Source: Fibrobacter sp.
Lineage (GTDB): Bacteria; Fibrobacterota; Fibrobacteria; Fibrobacterales; Fibrobacteraceae
Assembly (NCBI GenBank): GCA_016295375.1
Contig: JAEDLI010000030.1
Coordinates: 1 to 23,439 of the forward strand
Length of the DNA: 23,439 bases
Direction of reading: 5' to 3'
Shown here: positions 1 to 7,177 of the stretch, piece by piece
Layout of the letters: every line of letters starts with the position of its first letter
Numbering within the stretch: the stretch's first letter is position 1
Position numbers and translations under genes: made by a program
The notes under the pieces: generated by a model
What the model was told of the DNA's origin: nothing
What the model saw: the letters and a program-made list of their open reading frames with translations, nothing else
The model's database searches: none

Positions 1-753
1 GGACTAGTGGCTCTCACTTCTCCGGACTGGCGGCTCCGCCGCTCCGGAATAATCACGAAGCACAGCCGTTTCATAGAACGCATCCTATTGCAGCACAGTG
101 CGTTCATGCTCCAAAGCAAGTACGAATGGGACCAAGAATTCCTCAATGAAACGACAGTGGAATTGACAAGCGAGGAACGTTCGCGACGCCACGACCTCCG
201 CTACGAGATTCCGCCCACGATTGCCATCTGGATATGCGACTTTCCGCTAGAAAAACAGGACGGTTATTGCGCTACCTGGGCAATCCGCAATGAAAAGGGC
301 TTGACATTAACCGACAAGGTGAAGTATATTTTATACGACCTGACGCAGTTCAACAAGGAACTTGGCTCGGTGAAAACCGACGAAGACCGCTGGCTGTACC
401 TGCTTAAGCACGCAGGGTCGGCAAGCAACCTACCGGACTTTAACGACGAGACCATCGCCCGAGCAATCAAGCGTCTTCTGGTGAGTGATGCATCGGACAG
501 GCTCTTGAAGGAGCAAGCAAGGAATATGGTGATGACAGAAGAAGAACTAGACTATCTTGCCGCACTGAAGGTGCGAGCCCGCACCGAAGGACGGGCCGAG
601 GGTAGAGTTGAAGGACGTGCAGAAGGACGAGCAGAAGGACAAGTAGAAGCCCGCAAGGAAATGGCTCTTTCACTGCGCAACCAGGGCGTACCGATTTCTG
701 CAATTTCGGCAGCATCCGGCCTTTCGGAGCAGGAAATCCTCGCCCTAAAGTAA
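1..753 (+). CDS. Rpn-family PD-(D/E)XK nuclease/putative transposase, 5'-partial
   Basis: The reading frame is open from base 1 and ends with TAA at 751-753, so the gene probably begins left of the window; the first possible start inside it is GTG at 7. From about base 79 (RFIERILLQHSAFM) the protein matches the C-terminal half of the Rpn/YhgA-like family, recombination-promoting nucleases. Visible parts are the segment after the nuclease core, a middle region (LTDKVKYILYDLTQFNKEL) and an E-G-R repeat tail ending in a small helical segment with SGLSEQEI, as is usual in this family. The catalytic PD-(D/E)XK residues should lie upstream and are not seen. Family members are usually near 300 residues, so about 50 or more are missing. 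The first ~20 residues look unlike the family and sit in a G+C-rich inverted repeat, so the 5' end could be damaged or at a sequence junction. Confidence 0.75.
   Translation, partial: GLVALTSPDWRLRRSGIITKHSRFIERILLQHSAFMLQSKYEWDQEFLNETTVELTSEERSRRHDLRYEIPPTIAIWICDFPLEKQDGYCATWAIRNEKGLTLTDKVKYILYDLTQFNKELGSVKTDEDRWLYLLKHAGSASNLPDFNDETIARAIKRLLVSDASDRLLKEQARNMVMTEEELDYLAALKVRARTEGRAEGRVEGRAEGRAEGQVEARKEMALSLRNQGVPISAISAASGLSEQEILALK
21..48. repeat. Imperfect G+C-rich inverted repeat near the left edge
   Basis: TCCGGA at 21-26 pairs with TCCGGA at 43-48, and GGCGG at 29-33 pairs with CCGCC at 36-40, leaving a CT loop and a two-base internal mismatch. It lies inside the atypical first bases of the Rpn-family frame. 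It may be a small inserted repeat or an edge effect. Confidence 0.5.
586..645 (+). repeat. Five tandem 12-bp units encoding E-G-x-x
   Basis: Five diverged copies of a 12-base unit (consensus GAAGGACGNGCA) start at 586, 598, 610, 622 and 634. They encode the E-G-R-A type repeats near the C-terminus of the Rpn-family protein. Such repeats are common in this family and can vary in number by slippage. Confidence 0.85.
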
Positions 754-776
754 GACGGTCCCAAACAGTCCTAATG

Positions 777-804
777 CAAGAGGCTCGCTTTCGCGAGCCA
801 CTTG
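777..804. terminator. Hairpin between convergent genes
   Basis: The stem is CAAG (777-780), an A/A mismatch, then GGCTCGC (782-788), loop TTTC, GCGAGCC (793-799) and CTTG (801-804). It lies between the convergent Rpn-family and GH5 genes and could stop transcription from both sides. Neither side has a long T tract, so efficiency is uncertain. Confidence 0.6.
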
Positions 805-829
805 TGCATATCCTTACAGCTGACTGTGC

Positions 830-2644
830 CTATTGTAGCTGAATTCTCCTCGTTTCCGAAATTCCAGCACCTTTCATTTGCACAATATAGATGCCAGGCT
901 GCAAACCACTTAAATCTACAGCACTCGCTCCCAATAAAGTCCTTTTCAGCAACACCCGACCCTGCATGTCAAGAATACCTACTGAGACATCCCTTGTATT
1001 GCCGTAGACTTCCATAACACGGCCATGCAGGCGTGTCTGCAACCTGCTAGACTGTCGGGTCGCGACTATGCCCTCAGCCTTTTCGATATCTTTCTCATGA
1101 ACAATCCTATTTCCGAACTCATCCACCTCCAAGAAACCAAAGTGGACACTATCAGCCGAGTCCATAGGTGCAGCCCAGAACGCGTCGAACAACAAATCAC
1201 TGGCCGAGATGCCCCCTAGGTCAAAGGTGATATAATCAGTTCCCGTCTTCAGGCCTATTGCCGACGAATTTACCTTGAACGTATTAGCCGTAGTCGTTTG
1301 CGGCAATTTCAGAGTCGTCTTTCCGGCAACTCCATCCACCGTATAAGATATTTCCACGTCCTTATTGGGGGCCTGGTACCTAAACGCCAATCTATAATAG
1401 CCATCTGCCGGCACATTATTCATCTTATACTTTGCCCAGGCACCTTCGCCAGAAGTGATAACATAAATATCCTGAAAAGCGTGGGCAGACACATCCTGAA
1501 TCGATTGAATATTCAAAGAATCGTTATAATTCTCGGCATTGATGGTAGTCTTAAATTCACCCTCGCCATCACGCACAAATTCATTAGTGGTTCCACCATC
1601 AAAAATAGAGCAACTCGGGTAACTCGGCTGGCTCAAGCCCATTTGGGTAATCGAACTGCCCGAACCAAAGCCCTTCATCATCTTCCGCACAAATTTACCA
1701 GAAGCCGTCAACTGGCTTTCCTGCCAATAGCCGCTGGACCCTCCGCTAGCGATAGCAGAAGCCGTCTCATTCTTATCAAAGACAGACCAGTTCGCCCAAC
1801 TATACCCCAGGCCCTCTATCCAAGCCATCCACGTATTGATAGCGTTCCAATCCAGGTTTCCATTACCCGATGCAGGAGAGGTTCCCCATTCCGTAATGAA
1901 CACGGGGAAATTCTGACAACGGGCCCTAAACAAAGTCGTTTTCAATCCCGAATGTCCCGGCTCAGAAGCATAAAAATGAAGGACATAACCGATATTTTTA
2001 TAACCGGTAATGGGATTCTTCTGAGCAGAACCAACATCCTGTGAGTATCTGCCGGTGCCAACCAAAATAAGACCATTGGGGTCATTTGCGCGGATAGCCT
2101 TTATCACTGTTTCCGCATAGGATTTTATTGTTGCCCAAGATGTCAGCGATCCACCGGATTGGGTATCTGTGGCACCGGAGCAGTTGTCGTACAGGGGTTC
2201 ATTGTACACTTCGTAAAGAACATTCTTGTACCCCTTTTGTTTCACGTAAGAGGACACATCTGCGAAAAAACTGACTGCCTGATCGGTCGCCCTGTGAGCG
2301 CAATGGGAATGGTTATCAATAATCACGTATATTCCCGCAGCGTTGGCCCAATCTATCATATTGTGAGCAAGGCTCGTACTAAACTGGGATATGGGGGCAC
2401 GCACAACAGACGCACCCCAACCAGTACTTGCATCTGTCGAGGCTAGCGTTTTAACCACATTCTGGTTAAACCATCCACTGGCCCATTGATCCCAGAACAA
2501 GCTCATTCCGCGTAATTGGACTACGCTGCCACGTTCGTTGACAATTTTCCCTTCGTCATTAAAGGAAAGTGCCCCATTGTCAGATAAAGGGGATGCACAA
2601 ACAAAAACAGCCAAACACAGAACCCAATAAAAAATTTTACGCAT
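830..2644 (-). CDS. Secreted GH5 endoglucanase with CBM-like domain and T9SS-type sorting tail
   Basis: Predicted beta-1,4-glucanase (cellulase) of glycoside hydrolase family 5, probably subfamily 2. ATG at 2644 is preferred because GAGG lies 6 bases upstream; the frame also allows a GTG four codons earlier. In the 604-residue product, residues 1-18 are a signal peptide. The catalytic domain covers about 25-325, with the acid/base in YEVYNEP (E149) and the nucleophile in ITEWG (E252). Residues about 365-495 look like a CBM6/35-type beta-sandwich (INAENYND near its start; FDLGG and DAFW near its end). About 540-604 form a Por/type IX-like sorting domain (GILDMQGRV, LQPGIYIVQMKG). The protein should be exported and surface-attached or released by that system. 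The gene stands alone, with the GH8 terminator upstream and a hairpin downstream. GH5 is firm; subfamily and exact substrate are inferred. Confidence 0.92.
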   Translation of the reverse strand: MRKIFYWVLCLAVFVCASPLSDNGALSFNDEGKIVNERGSVVQLRGMSLFWDQWASGWFNQNVVKTLASTDASTGWGASVVRAPISQFSTSLAHNMIDWANAAGIYVIIDNHSHCAHRATDQAVSFFADVSSYVKQKGYKNVLYEVYNEPLYDNCSGATDTQSGGSLTSWATIKSYAETVIKAIRANDPNGLILVGTGRYSQDVGSAQKNPITGYKNIGYVLHFYASEPGHSGLKTTLFRARCQNFPVFITEWGTSPASGNGNLDWNAINTWMAWIEGLGYSWANWSVFDKNETASAIASGGSSGYWQESQLTASGKFVRKMMKGFGSGSSITQMGLSQPSYPSCSIFDGGTTNEFVRDGEGEFKTTINAENYNDSLNIQSIQDVSAHAFQDIYVITSGEGAWAKYKMNNVPADGYYRLAFRYQAPNKDVEISYTVDGVAGKTTLKLPQTTTANTFKVNSSAIGLKTGTDYITFDLGGISASDLLFDAFWAAPMDSADSVHFGFLEVDEFGNRIVHEKDIEKAEGIVATRQSSRLQTRLHGRVMEVYGNTRDVSVGILDMQGRVLLKRTLLGASAVDLSGLQPGIYIVQMKGAGISETRRIQLQ

Positions 2645-2732
2645 AACAATCCTCACTTAACAAATCCCCAAAGCACGCGTATAAATCTAGATTGTTTTTG
2701 CCACAATATACCCTCATATAATAATTATTTAC

Positions 2733-2760
2733 AAAAAAAGAGGCCTCTGGGAGGCCTCCT
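2733..2760 (-). terminator. Intrinsic terminator of the GH8 gene
   Basis: GAGGCCTC (2740-2747) and GAGGCCTC (2751-2758) form an 8-bp stem with loop TGG. On the minus strand it is followed by seven T (complement of 2733-2739). It lies 15 bases past the GH8 stop codon. Confidence 0.85.
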
Positions 2761-2774
2761 TTAAAAAATGTGAT

Positions 2775-4109
2775 TTATATCAAATTTTTGCGGCTCATAT
2801 TACCATTCAGCAACTGCAGATACAGCAACTGGATACTGGGTGCAAAATAGTTCGTTCCCGAGGCAAGTGGCGTATTCAGCAGGTTGTCATTACAACTGGC
2901 CAAGAAATCGGCATACTTGCTATCAATCATACCCAAAGCGCAGAACGCGCCCTTGTATGCGGCAGAACCTCCACCAACTCCACTAGTTTGCACCTCTCCC
3001 TGGTACTTGTAGCGGTTCAACGTCATGTTAATGTCGCCACCGGTAATGCCCACAGCAAATTCTGCGGCCTTCTGAATCATAGCCTTTACGCGATCATCAC
3101 CGAACCAGGCGTAATACCAGACCAAACGCCAGGGGATACGCACACCTTCTAGACCCCAATGGTCGCAAAGCTGGCCTGTGCTTGACCCGTTTTCCGGATC
3201 CTTGGGATTTCCATCGACATCGCTCCAGTCGGGCCACAAGCCATTGCCCGCATCTTGAACCTTCTTCATATACTCAATAGAGGCTTCCAAAGTCTGGTTC
3301 CACTGCGCAGACCGATCCGTGTCATAAATAGAGAGCAACTTAAACGCCACTAGGGAGAAATAACTGATATTGTAGACCGCTCCCGTAGAAAGAATAGCGC
3401 CATCGTTGGCAGGCACGGCCAAGTGGGTCGTAGCGTTCACCTCCTTGCGCATAATAGAAGATCCCTCTTCAATGGCATGTTGCAGGTAGGTGTTGTCACC
3501 ATTGGGTGCACCCCATTTTTCATGAGCAACCAGTAAAGATGCTGCAATGTCGAGGTCGGCATCAGTAGCCGAAGAACCTAAACCAGTCTTAAAACCAGTA
3601 ATCTTCCACATCATGTAGTAATCGCCGGCATCAGGGCTATACCTAAAAGCCAGATAGTAGTTCATCAAGGCATCATAACGAGCCTGATCTCCCTGGAACG
3701 CCGCAACCAGCATACCATAGCCGATACCTTCGGAAACCGTATAAGATGGCTGGTCAAATTTTATACGTGCAGACTGACGGAGCAAAGGCAGCTTGCTATC
3801 ACTGTAGTAGACCTCATCTGCGGGAGCCACTTCTTCACTAAAACTTACATAAAAGTTTGTCATCCACCCGTTATAGAATGCATTTGCGCCATCTACATTC
3901 TTGTTCGACGGATAGAAAACCGTCCCACCCTGGGGGGATGCGGAACTACCTTCACCAGGATTGTCCGGATTGTCCGGATTGCTCGGATTGTCTGGGGTAG
4001 CGGAATTACTAGAGTCCGTAGGGGCTACAGCACTCGGGGTTGTATCATCACTAGAGCAGCCCCACATAGACAAGGCCACCGCGCAAGAAAAGATAAATAG
4101 CTTTTTCAT
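2775..4109 (-). CDS. GH8 family lipoprotein (endoglucanase or xylanase)
   Basis: Glycoside hydrolase family 8, a (alpha/alpha)6-barrel inverting enzyme acting on beta-1,4-glucan, xylan or chitosan. ATG at 4109 (444 residues) is chosen because it has GAGG five bases upstream and starts a lipoprotein signal with Cys18 (ALSMWGC); the longer frame would translate the upstream terminator. A Ser/Pro/Asn/Asp linker follows to about residue 60. VSEGIGYGM carries the presumed general acid (E127). The GH8 signature ATDADLDIAASLLVAHEKW runs from residue 181, and RIPWR lies near 324. The residue three before that Arg is Glu321, where I recall Asp as catalytic base in enzymes like CelA; this affects subgroup assignment and needs alignment. 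Probably lipid-anchored in the outer membrane. Substrate cannot be fixed from sequence alone. Confidence 0.93.
   Translation of the reverse strand: MKKLFIFSCAVALSMWGCSSDDTTPSAVAPTDSSNSATPDNPSNPDNPDNPGEGSSASPQGGTVFYPSNKNVDGANAFYNGWMTNFYVSFSEEVAPADEVYYSDSKLPLLRQSARIKFDQPSYTVSEGIGYGMLVAAFQGDQARYDALMNYYLAFRYSPDAGDYYMMWKITGFKTGLGSSATDADLDIAASLLVAHEKWGAPNGDNTYLQHAIEEGSSIMRKEVNATTHLAVPANDGAILSTGAVYNISYFSLVAFKLLSIYDTDRSAQWNQTLEASIEYMKKVQDAGNGLWPDWSDVDGNPKDPENGSSTGQLCDHWGLEGVRIPWRLVWYYAWFGDDRVKAMIQKAAEFAVGITGGDINMTLNRYKYQGEVQTSGVGGGSAAYKGAFCALGMIDSKYADFLASCNDNLLNTPLASGTNYFAPSIQLLYLQLLNGNMSRKNLI
3958..3993. repeat. Four tandem 9-bp units in the GH8 linker
   Basis: GGATTGTCC is repeated four times with single-base changes in the third and fourth copies. 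On the minus strand it encodes the Asn-Pro-Asp/Ser repeats of the linker between lipid anchor and GH8 domain. Slippage could change linker length. Confidence 0.85.
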
Positions 4110-4166
4110 AAAAACCTCGACTACAAAATACATTTTTTTAATGGGATTATCAAATTTTTTTACATA

Positions 4167-4212
4167 AAAAAAAACTACAAAAACAAAGGGAAGGCCAAGC
4201 CTTCCCTTTGTT
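4167..4212 (-). terminator. Strong intrinsic terminator after the 338-residue protein gene
   Basis: A perfect 14-bp stem pairs 4182-4195 with 4199-4212 (loop CAA), and on the minus strand a run of nine T follows a few bases later. It begins 20 bases past the stop at 4233 and separates this gene from the GH8 gene, whose leader must start after it. Confidence 0.93.
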
Positions 4213-4232
4213 GTGAATCCTATCACAGTGAA

Positions 4233-5249
4233 TTACTTCAGAATCACCTTCTGAGAGTAGCTCACAGCCTTACCCTGTACGCGAACCATGTAGACACCGG
4301 CGTCCAGAGAAGAAAGGTTCATGGAAGCAGAGCCGCTGAGCACCTTGCTAGCAACAACCTGACCACGGAGGTTCACAACTTCCACATTGGCAGCAGAAGA
4401 GAGACCTGCGATGGAGAGAGTACGATTGCTGAGCATCACCTTAGCTGCGGCAGCCTGGTTCACAGAAGCGATGCCGGTAACCGGAGTAGCAGAGCCGCAT
4501 TCACCCTGCCAACCAAGTTCCTGGATAGCGAAGGTGTTGGACATTGCGGTGGAAGTGCCGTTCTTGATACGGAACTTGATGCTCACAGAGTAGTCAGTAG
4601 CAGTAGCGACGGTGGTGGAGTGATCCTTATCCCAGCCTTCCTGCTTGAACATGCTCCAGGGGAGATCCAAGGACTTGGCGCCTTCGGGGAGTTCATAGAA
4701 CCATGTGTCATCACCATAGGTCTTGGAATCCCAACCAAGTTCCATCTGAACGGTAGAACCGGTAGAAGAATAAGCCAAGCAGAAACCACCATGAGAGGTG
4801 ATGCTCACTGCCGTTTCAGCCTTAGCCCAGTTGAAGCCAATACCGACAACGCCCGGGTGTTCGCCATCCACACCAGTGGTGGACATAGTTGCGAAGATAC
4901 CCTTAGTGGCATCCAGGTTACCGCCGGGAAGGATAGAACCATCGGTTTCGTCGGTGGTGATCAACTTCCAAGTACCGTCGGGATTCTTGTCTGCAGGAGA
5001 AACAGTGGCGCTAGTGCCCTTAATGGAAGCAGTGGCGTCATAAGCAAACCACCAACCACCAGTTGTCTGGAAACAATTTTTACCATAGTCTTCCATAGCG
5101 TTCGGGTCACCGCCAGTGCACTGAACTACTTCAGGAGTCTGGACCTGGTAAGAGTAGTTATTTCCTTCGGAGATGGACCAAAGGCTACCCACTGCAAACA
5201 CATAGGATGCAGAAACGGCCAAGCCAAAAATTGCAAGATTTTTATTCAT
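4233..5249 (-). CDS. Secreted beta-sandwich (CBM11-like) protein with T9SS-type sorting tail
   Basis: A 338-residue exported protein with no recognised catalytic domain. Residues 1-19 are a signal peptide (MNKNLAIFGLAVSASYVFA). About 22-250 are rich in Trp, Gly and aromatic beta-strand patterns; the segment LDLPWSMFKQEGW (195-206) resembles CBM11/CBM30-type galactose-binding-like folds, and four Cys may form disulfides. Residues about 268-338 are a Por/type IX-like sorting domain (VVNLRGQVV, LDAGVYMVRV, ending KVILK). I infer a carbohydrate-binding surface or secreted protein. It has its own promoter-like sequence, a very strong terminator and mostly C/G-ending codons for Lys and Asn, which suggests abundant expression. 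It follows the six-gene operon but is separated from it by 111 bases. Binding function is not proven by the sequence. Confidence 0.8.
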   Translation of the reverse strand: MNKNLAIFGLAVSASYVFAVGSLWSISEGNNYSYQVQTPEVVQCTGGDPNAMEDYGKNCFQTTGGWWFAYDATASIKGTSATVSPADKNPDGTWKLITTDETDGSILPGGNLDATKGIFATMSTTGVDGEHPGVVGIGFNWAKAETAVSITSHGGFCLAYSSTGSTVQMELGWDSKTYGDDTWFYELPEGAKSLDLPWSMFKQEGWDKDHSTTVATATDYSVSIKFRIKNGTSTAMSNTFAIQELGWQGECGSATPVTGIASVNQAAAAKVMLSNRTLSIAGLSSAANVEVVNLRGQVVASKVLSGSASMNLSSLDAGVYMVRVQGKAVSYSQKVILK

Positions 5250-5282
5250 AATTCTCTCTCTTTTTTTAGGTTATGATGTTAA

Positions 5283-5310
5283 AATATATCTTTTTTTTAA
5301 AAAAGTGAAA
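5283..5310 (-). promoter_or_regulatory. Candidate promoter of the 338-residue protein gene
   Basis: On the minus strand TTTCAC (5310-5305) and TATATT (5288-5283) are separated by 16 bases, inside a very A/T-rich stretch with long A and T tracts. The start codon is about 33 bases further on, preceded by a GAGAGAG ribosome site. The -35 match is weak. Confidence 0.4.
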
Positions 5311-5340
5311 GTATTTTTCAGTTTATTTTTGTTTTTTTAC

Positions 5341-5369
5341 AAAAAAGTGCGAAAAATCACTCACTTTTT
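5341..5369 (-). terminator. Terminator-like hairpin overlapping the end of the GH18-like gene
   Basis: On the minus strand AAAAAGTG (5369-5362) pairs with CACTTTTT (5349-5342), followed by more T. The left arm contains the final Lys codons and the TGA stop at 5363-5361. It could end the six-gene operon, though the stem is mostly A/T. Confidence 0.45.
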
Positions 5370-6419
5370 CTTTTTTTTGGGCTGATAATTGACATCCGGT
5401 CTCAAAACCTGCCCAACCGTCACCAAAAGTGACACTATAGGCTCATTATGATCACCAGACAAATCATAGAGGGCTACCCCACCCAAACCAGCTCCCTTGA
5501 CATACTTGGCAAATTCCCTGAAAGAAGGAATGCCGTTAAAGACGATTGTTTCCGAAGCGCTAACAGCCACCTCACTCCAAGACCCTTCGTCAAAAGTCAC
5601 CTTGTAGTCCGGGGTGTCAAAAGCCTTCATCAAATCCTTGTAAGACAGAACACCTTCGTTGCCTGACCCAACACCTTCATGGCTGGAACCAAGCCCCTTA
5701 GCCTTGTAAAAAGACTTTCCGTACATCGGAATAATAGGAACGATTTTCTGGGCCGCAAGACCAGCACTCGTATAAGCCTCTATCACCTCTTTTGCCTTCT
5801 TTAAATTAGCATTTGGAGCAACAGAGCTATTTTCTTCGCTCATTTGGTCGGTGAAGTAGATAGACGCAGAAGAAAGCTTGTCGAAAAACTCGTGTCCATA
5901 AGAAGACGCCTTGGAAGCATCGTTGCTCAAATTTGCCGAGACCTTTACATCAGCAGACGCCAACGCGCTCACAATTTTTTTCAAGGTTTCAATGTCTCCA
6001 GCCTCTTCGGGCGTCCAATCAATCTCTATTCCAGCAGCCTTGTACTTTTTGAGAGTCTCCTTGACGGATTTTACAAACCCAGACAGAGCTTCGTCGCTAG
6101 CGCCAAGGCCCTGCATAGATTCTTCGTTACCAGCTCCGCCAATCGCAATGATTAAACCCACCTTGTTCTTTTCGGCCAAGGAGGCGAGCTTTTCAAAGTT
6201 GGCCAAATCGGATTCATCGGCCAGGGCCAGTTCGCCCGCTTCCGAAGGAACCATGGCCACATAGCGGATTTCCGTCAAGAATTCATAACGAACATCATCG
6301 GGAGTAAACTGGGAATACTGAAGCCAGTAGGGGAAATACCCCGCCACTCGGGCACCATTTGCCGCAAACGCGGCAGCTGCAAAAATTAGAGAAGCAATAG
6401 TCAAACGCTTAAAAAACAT
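5361..6419 (-). CDS. GH18-fold chitinase-like protein lacking the catalytic Glu
   Basis: A 352-residue exported protein with the glycoside hydrolase 18 fold. Signal peptide 1-20; GYFPYW at 27-32 (first strand); GLIIAIGGAGN at 88-98; PMYGKSFYKAKG at 231-242; GLGGVALYDLSGDH at 311-324. The family active-site motif DGIDIDWE is here AGIEIDWT at 129-136, so the catalytic Glu is Thr136 and the first two Asp are Ala and Glu. Family knowledge makes hydrolysis unlikely; a lectin-like role binding chitin, peptidoglycan or another polysaccharide is more plausible. The C-terminus is five Lys. It is last in the six-gene operon, seven bases after the lipoprotein gene whose TGA overlaps its GAGG ribosome site. 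Fold is fairly sure, loss of catalysis likely, ligand unknown. Confidence 0.82.
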   Translation of the reverse strand: MFFKRLTIASLIFAAAAFAANGARVAGYFPYWLQYSQFTPDDVRYEFLTEIRYVAMVPSEAGELALADESDLANFEKLASLAEKNKVGLIIAIGGAGNEESMQGLGASDEALSGFVKSVKETLKKYKAAGIEIDWTPEEAGDIETLKKIVSALASADVKVSANLSNDASKASSYGHEFFDKLSSASIYFTDQMSEENSSVAPNANLKKAKEVIEAYTSAGLAAQKIVPIIPMYGKSFYKAKGLGSSHEGVGSGNEGVLSYKDLMKAFDTPDYKVTFDEGSWSEVAVSASETIVFNGIPSFREFAKYVKGAGLGGVALYDLSGDHNEPIVSLLVTVGQVLRPDVNYQPKKKKK

Positions 6420-6426
6420 AACTACC

Positions 6427-7167
6427 TCACTGAATCAAATATTTCCGATCGCTCTTGGAGTCATAACAGAAACGCCCGGCGCTGTAATCCAGCATAATCG
6501 GAGCCTTACCCAAGGTGTCCGGAACAAATTTGCTTATGGGAGTGCTCTTCTTGTCGTTCTGCGTGCAGTAACGATAAGCACGACCCTCCAACAACCCTAG
6601 CAACAGATAATGCTGAGTCATCAAATCCTCATCGTAAACAAACTTTTCCAAGAACTCCTTGTCTTCTTTAACGCTGGGCACCCCTGTCTGCTGCTTATTG
6701 AACTCAAAAATAGCGGTCTTTTCATCGCTATTCAAGGAATCCACGCCTTTCCACAGACTATCGGCAAAGCCAACGTATGTCGAAAACACCTTGTGAACCA
6801 ACGCCGAATCCTTCAAAAAAGCATCATTATCGGCATTGATGTTTGCCTGCGCCAAAGCCCTAGCTTCCTTAGCAAGTTTTGAACCAGTAGGGGGAGTCGT
6901 TCCTTCTAGCACAATGACAACAACACTATCCGGAGTTATAAAGGCTCGTTTTGCGGTATCTAATCTGGCCTGATTATAGAAGCCATGATCCATCAAATCC
7001 TTACGAACCTGCTGATACTTGACATCTGGATTAATCTTGATGTATTCTTCCAAATCGAAATCACTAGGCATACCGACAGCTTCGCCCTCTTCAACAGCCA
7101 TATCAGAACAGGCTGCAAGACCCAAAGCAAGACCAACCAAGATACTCCATTTTTTATTAATACGCAT
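6427..7167 (-). CDS. Lipoprotein of unknown function in the barrel operon
   Basis: I do not recognise this 246-residue family. Residues 1-20 are a lipoprotein signal with lipobox LAAC and lipidated Cys20, followed by Ser-Asp and an acidic stretch, so sorting to the outer membrane is likely. The rest is charged and mostly helical in character (DLEEYIKINPDVKYQQVRKDL near residue 37), with two Cys at about 201 and 234 near the C-terminus. ATG at 7167 is five bases after GAGG in the sequence spanning the preceding TAG stop. It lies between a beta-barrel gene and the GH18-like gene with gaps of ten and seven bases, so it is probably an accessory subunit of whatever those proteins build. Confidence 0.8.
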   Translation of the reverse strand: MRINKKWSILVGLALGLAACSDMAVEEGEAVGMPSDFDLEEYIKINPDVKYQQVRKDLMDHGFYNQARLDTAKRAFITPDSVVVIVLEGTTPPTGSKLAKEARALAQANINADNDAFLKDSALVHKVFSTYVGFADSLWKGVDSLNSDEKTAIFEFNKQQTGVPSVKEDKEFLEKFVYDEDLMTQHYLLLGLLEGRAYRYCTQNDKKSTPISKFVPDTLGKAPIMLDYSAGRFCYDSKSDRKYLIQ

Positions 7168-7177
7168 CTCGTCCTCT

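Noticed and set aside
586..645. Possible CRISPR or other array of short repeats
   Set aside because: The repeats are 12 bases, contiguous, in frame and encode the usual E-G-R tail of Rpn-family proteins; there are no spacers.
1298..2044. A 248-codon + strand frame inside the first GH5 gene
   Set aside because: Antisense to intact GH5 catalytic and binding domains, without a ribosome site or recognisable protein.
4110..4226. Longer N-terminus of the GH8 protein
   Set aside because: It would translate the preceding terminator and leader and bury the lipoprotein signal; ATG 4109 has a good ribosome site.
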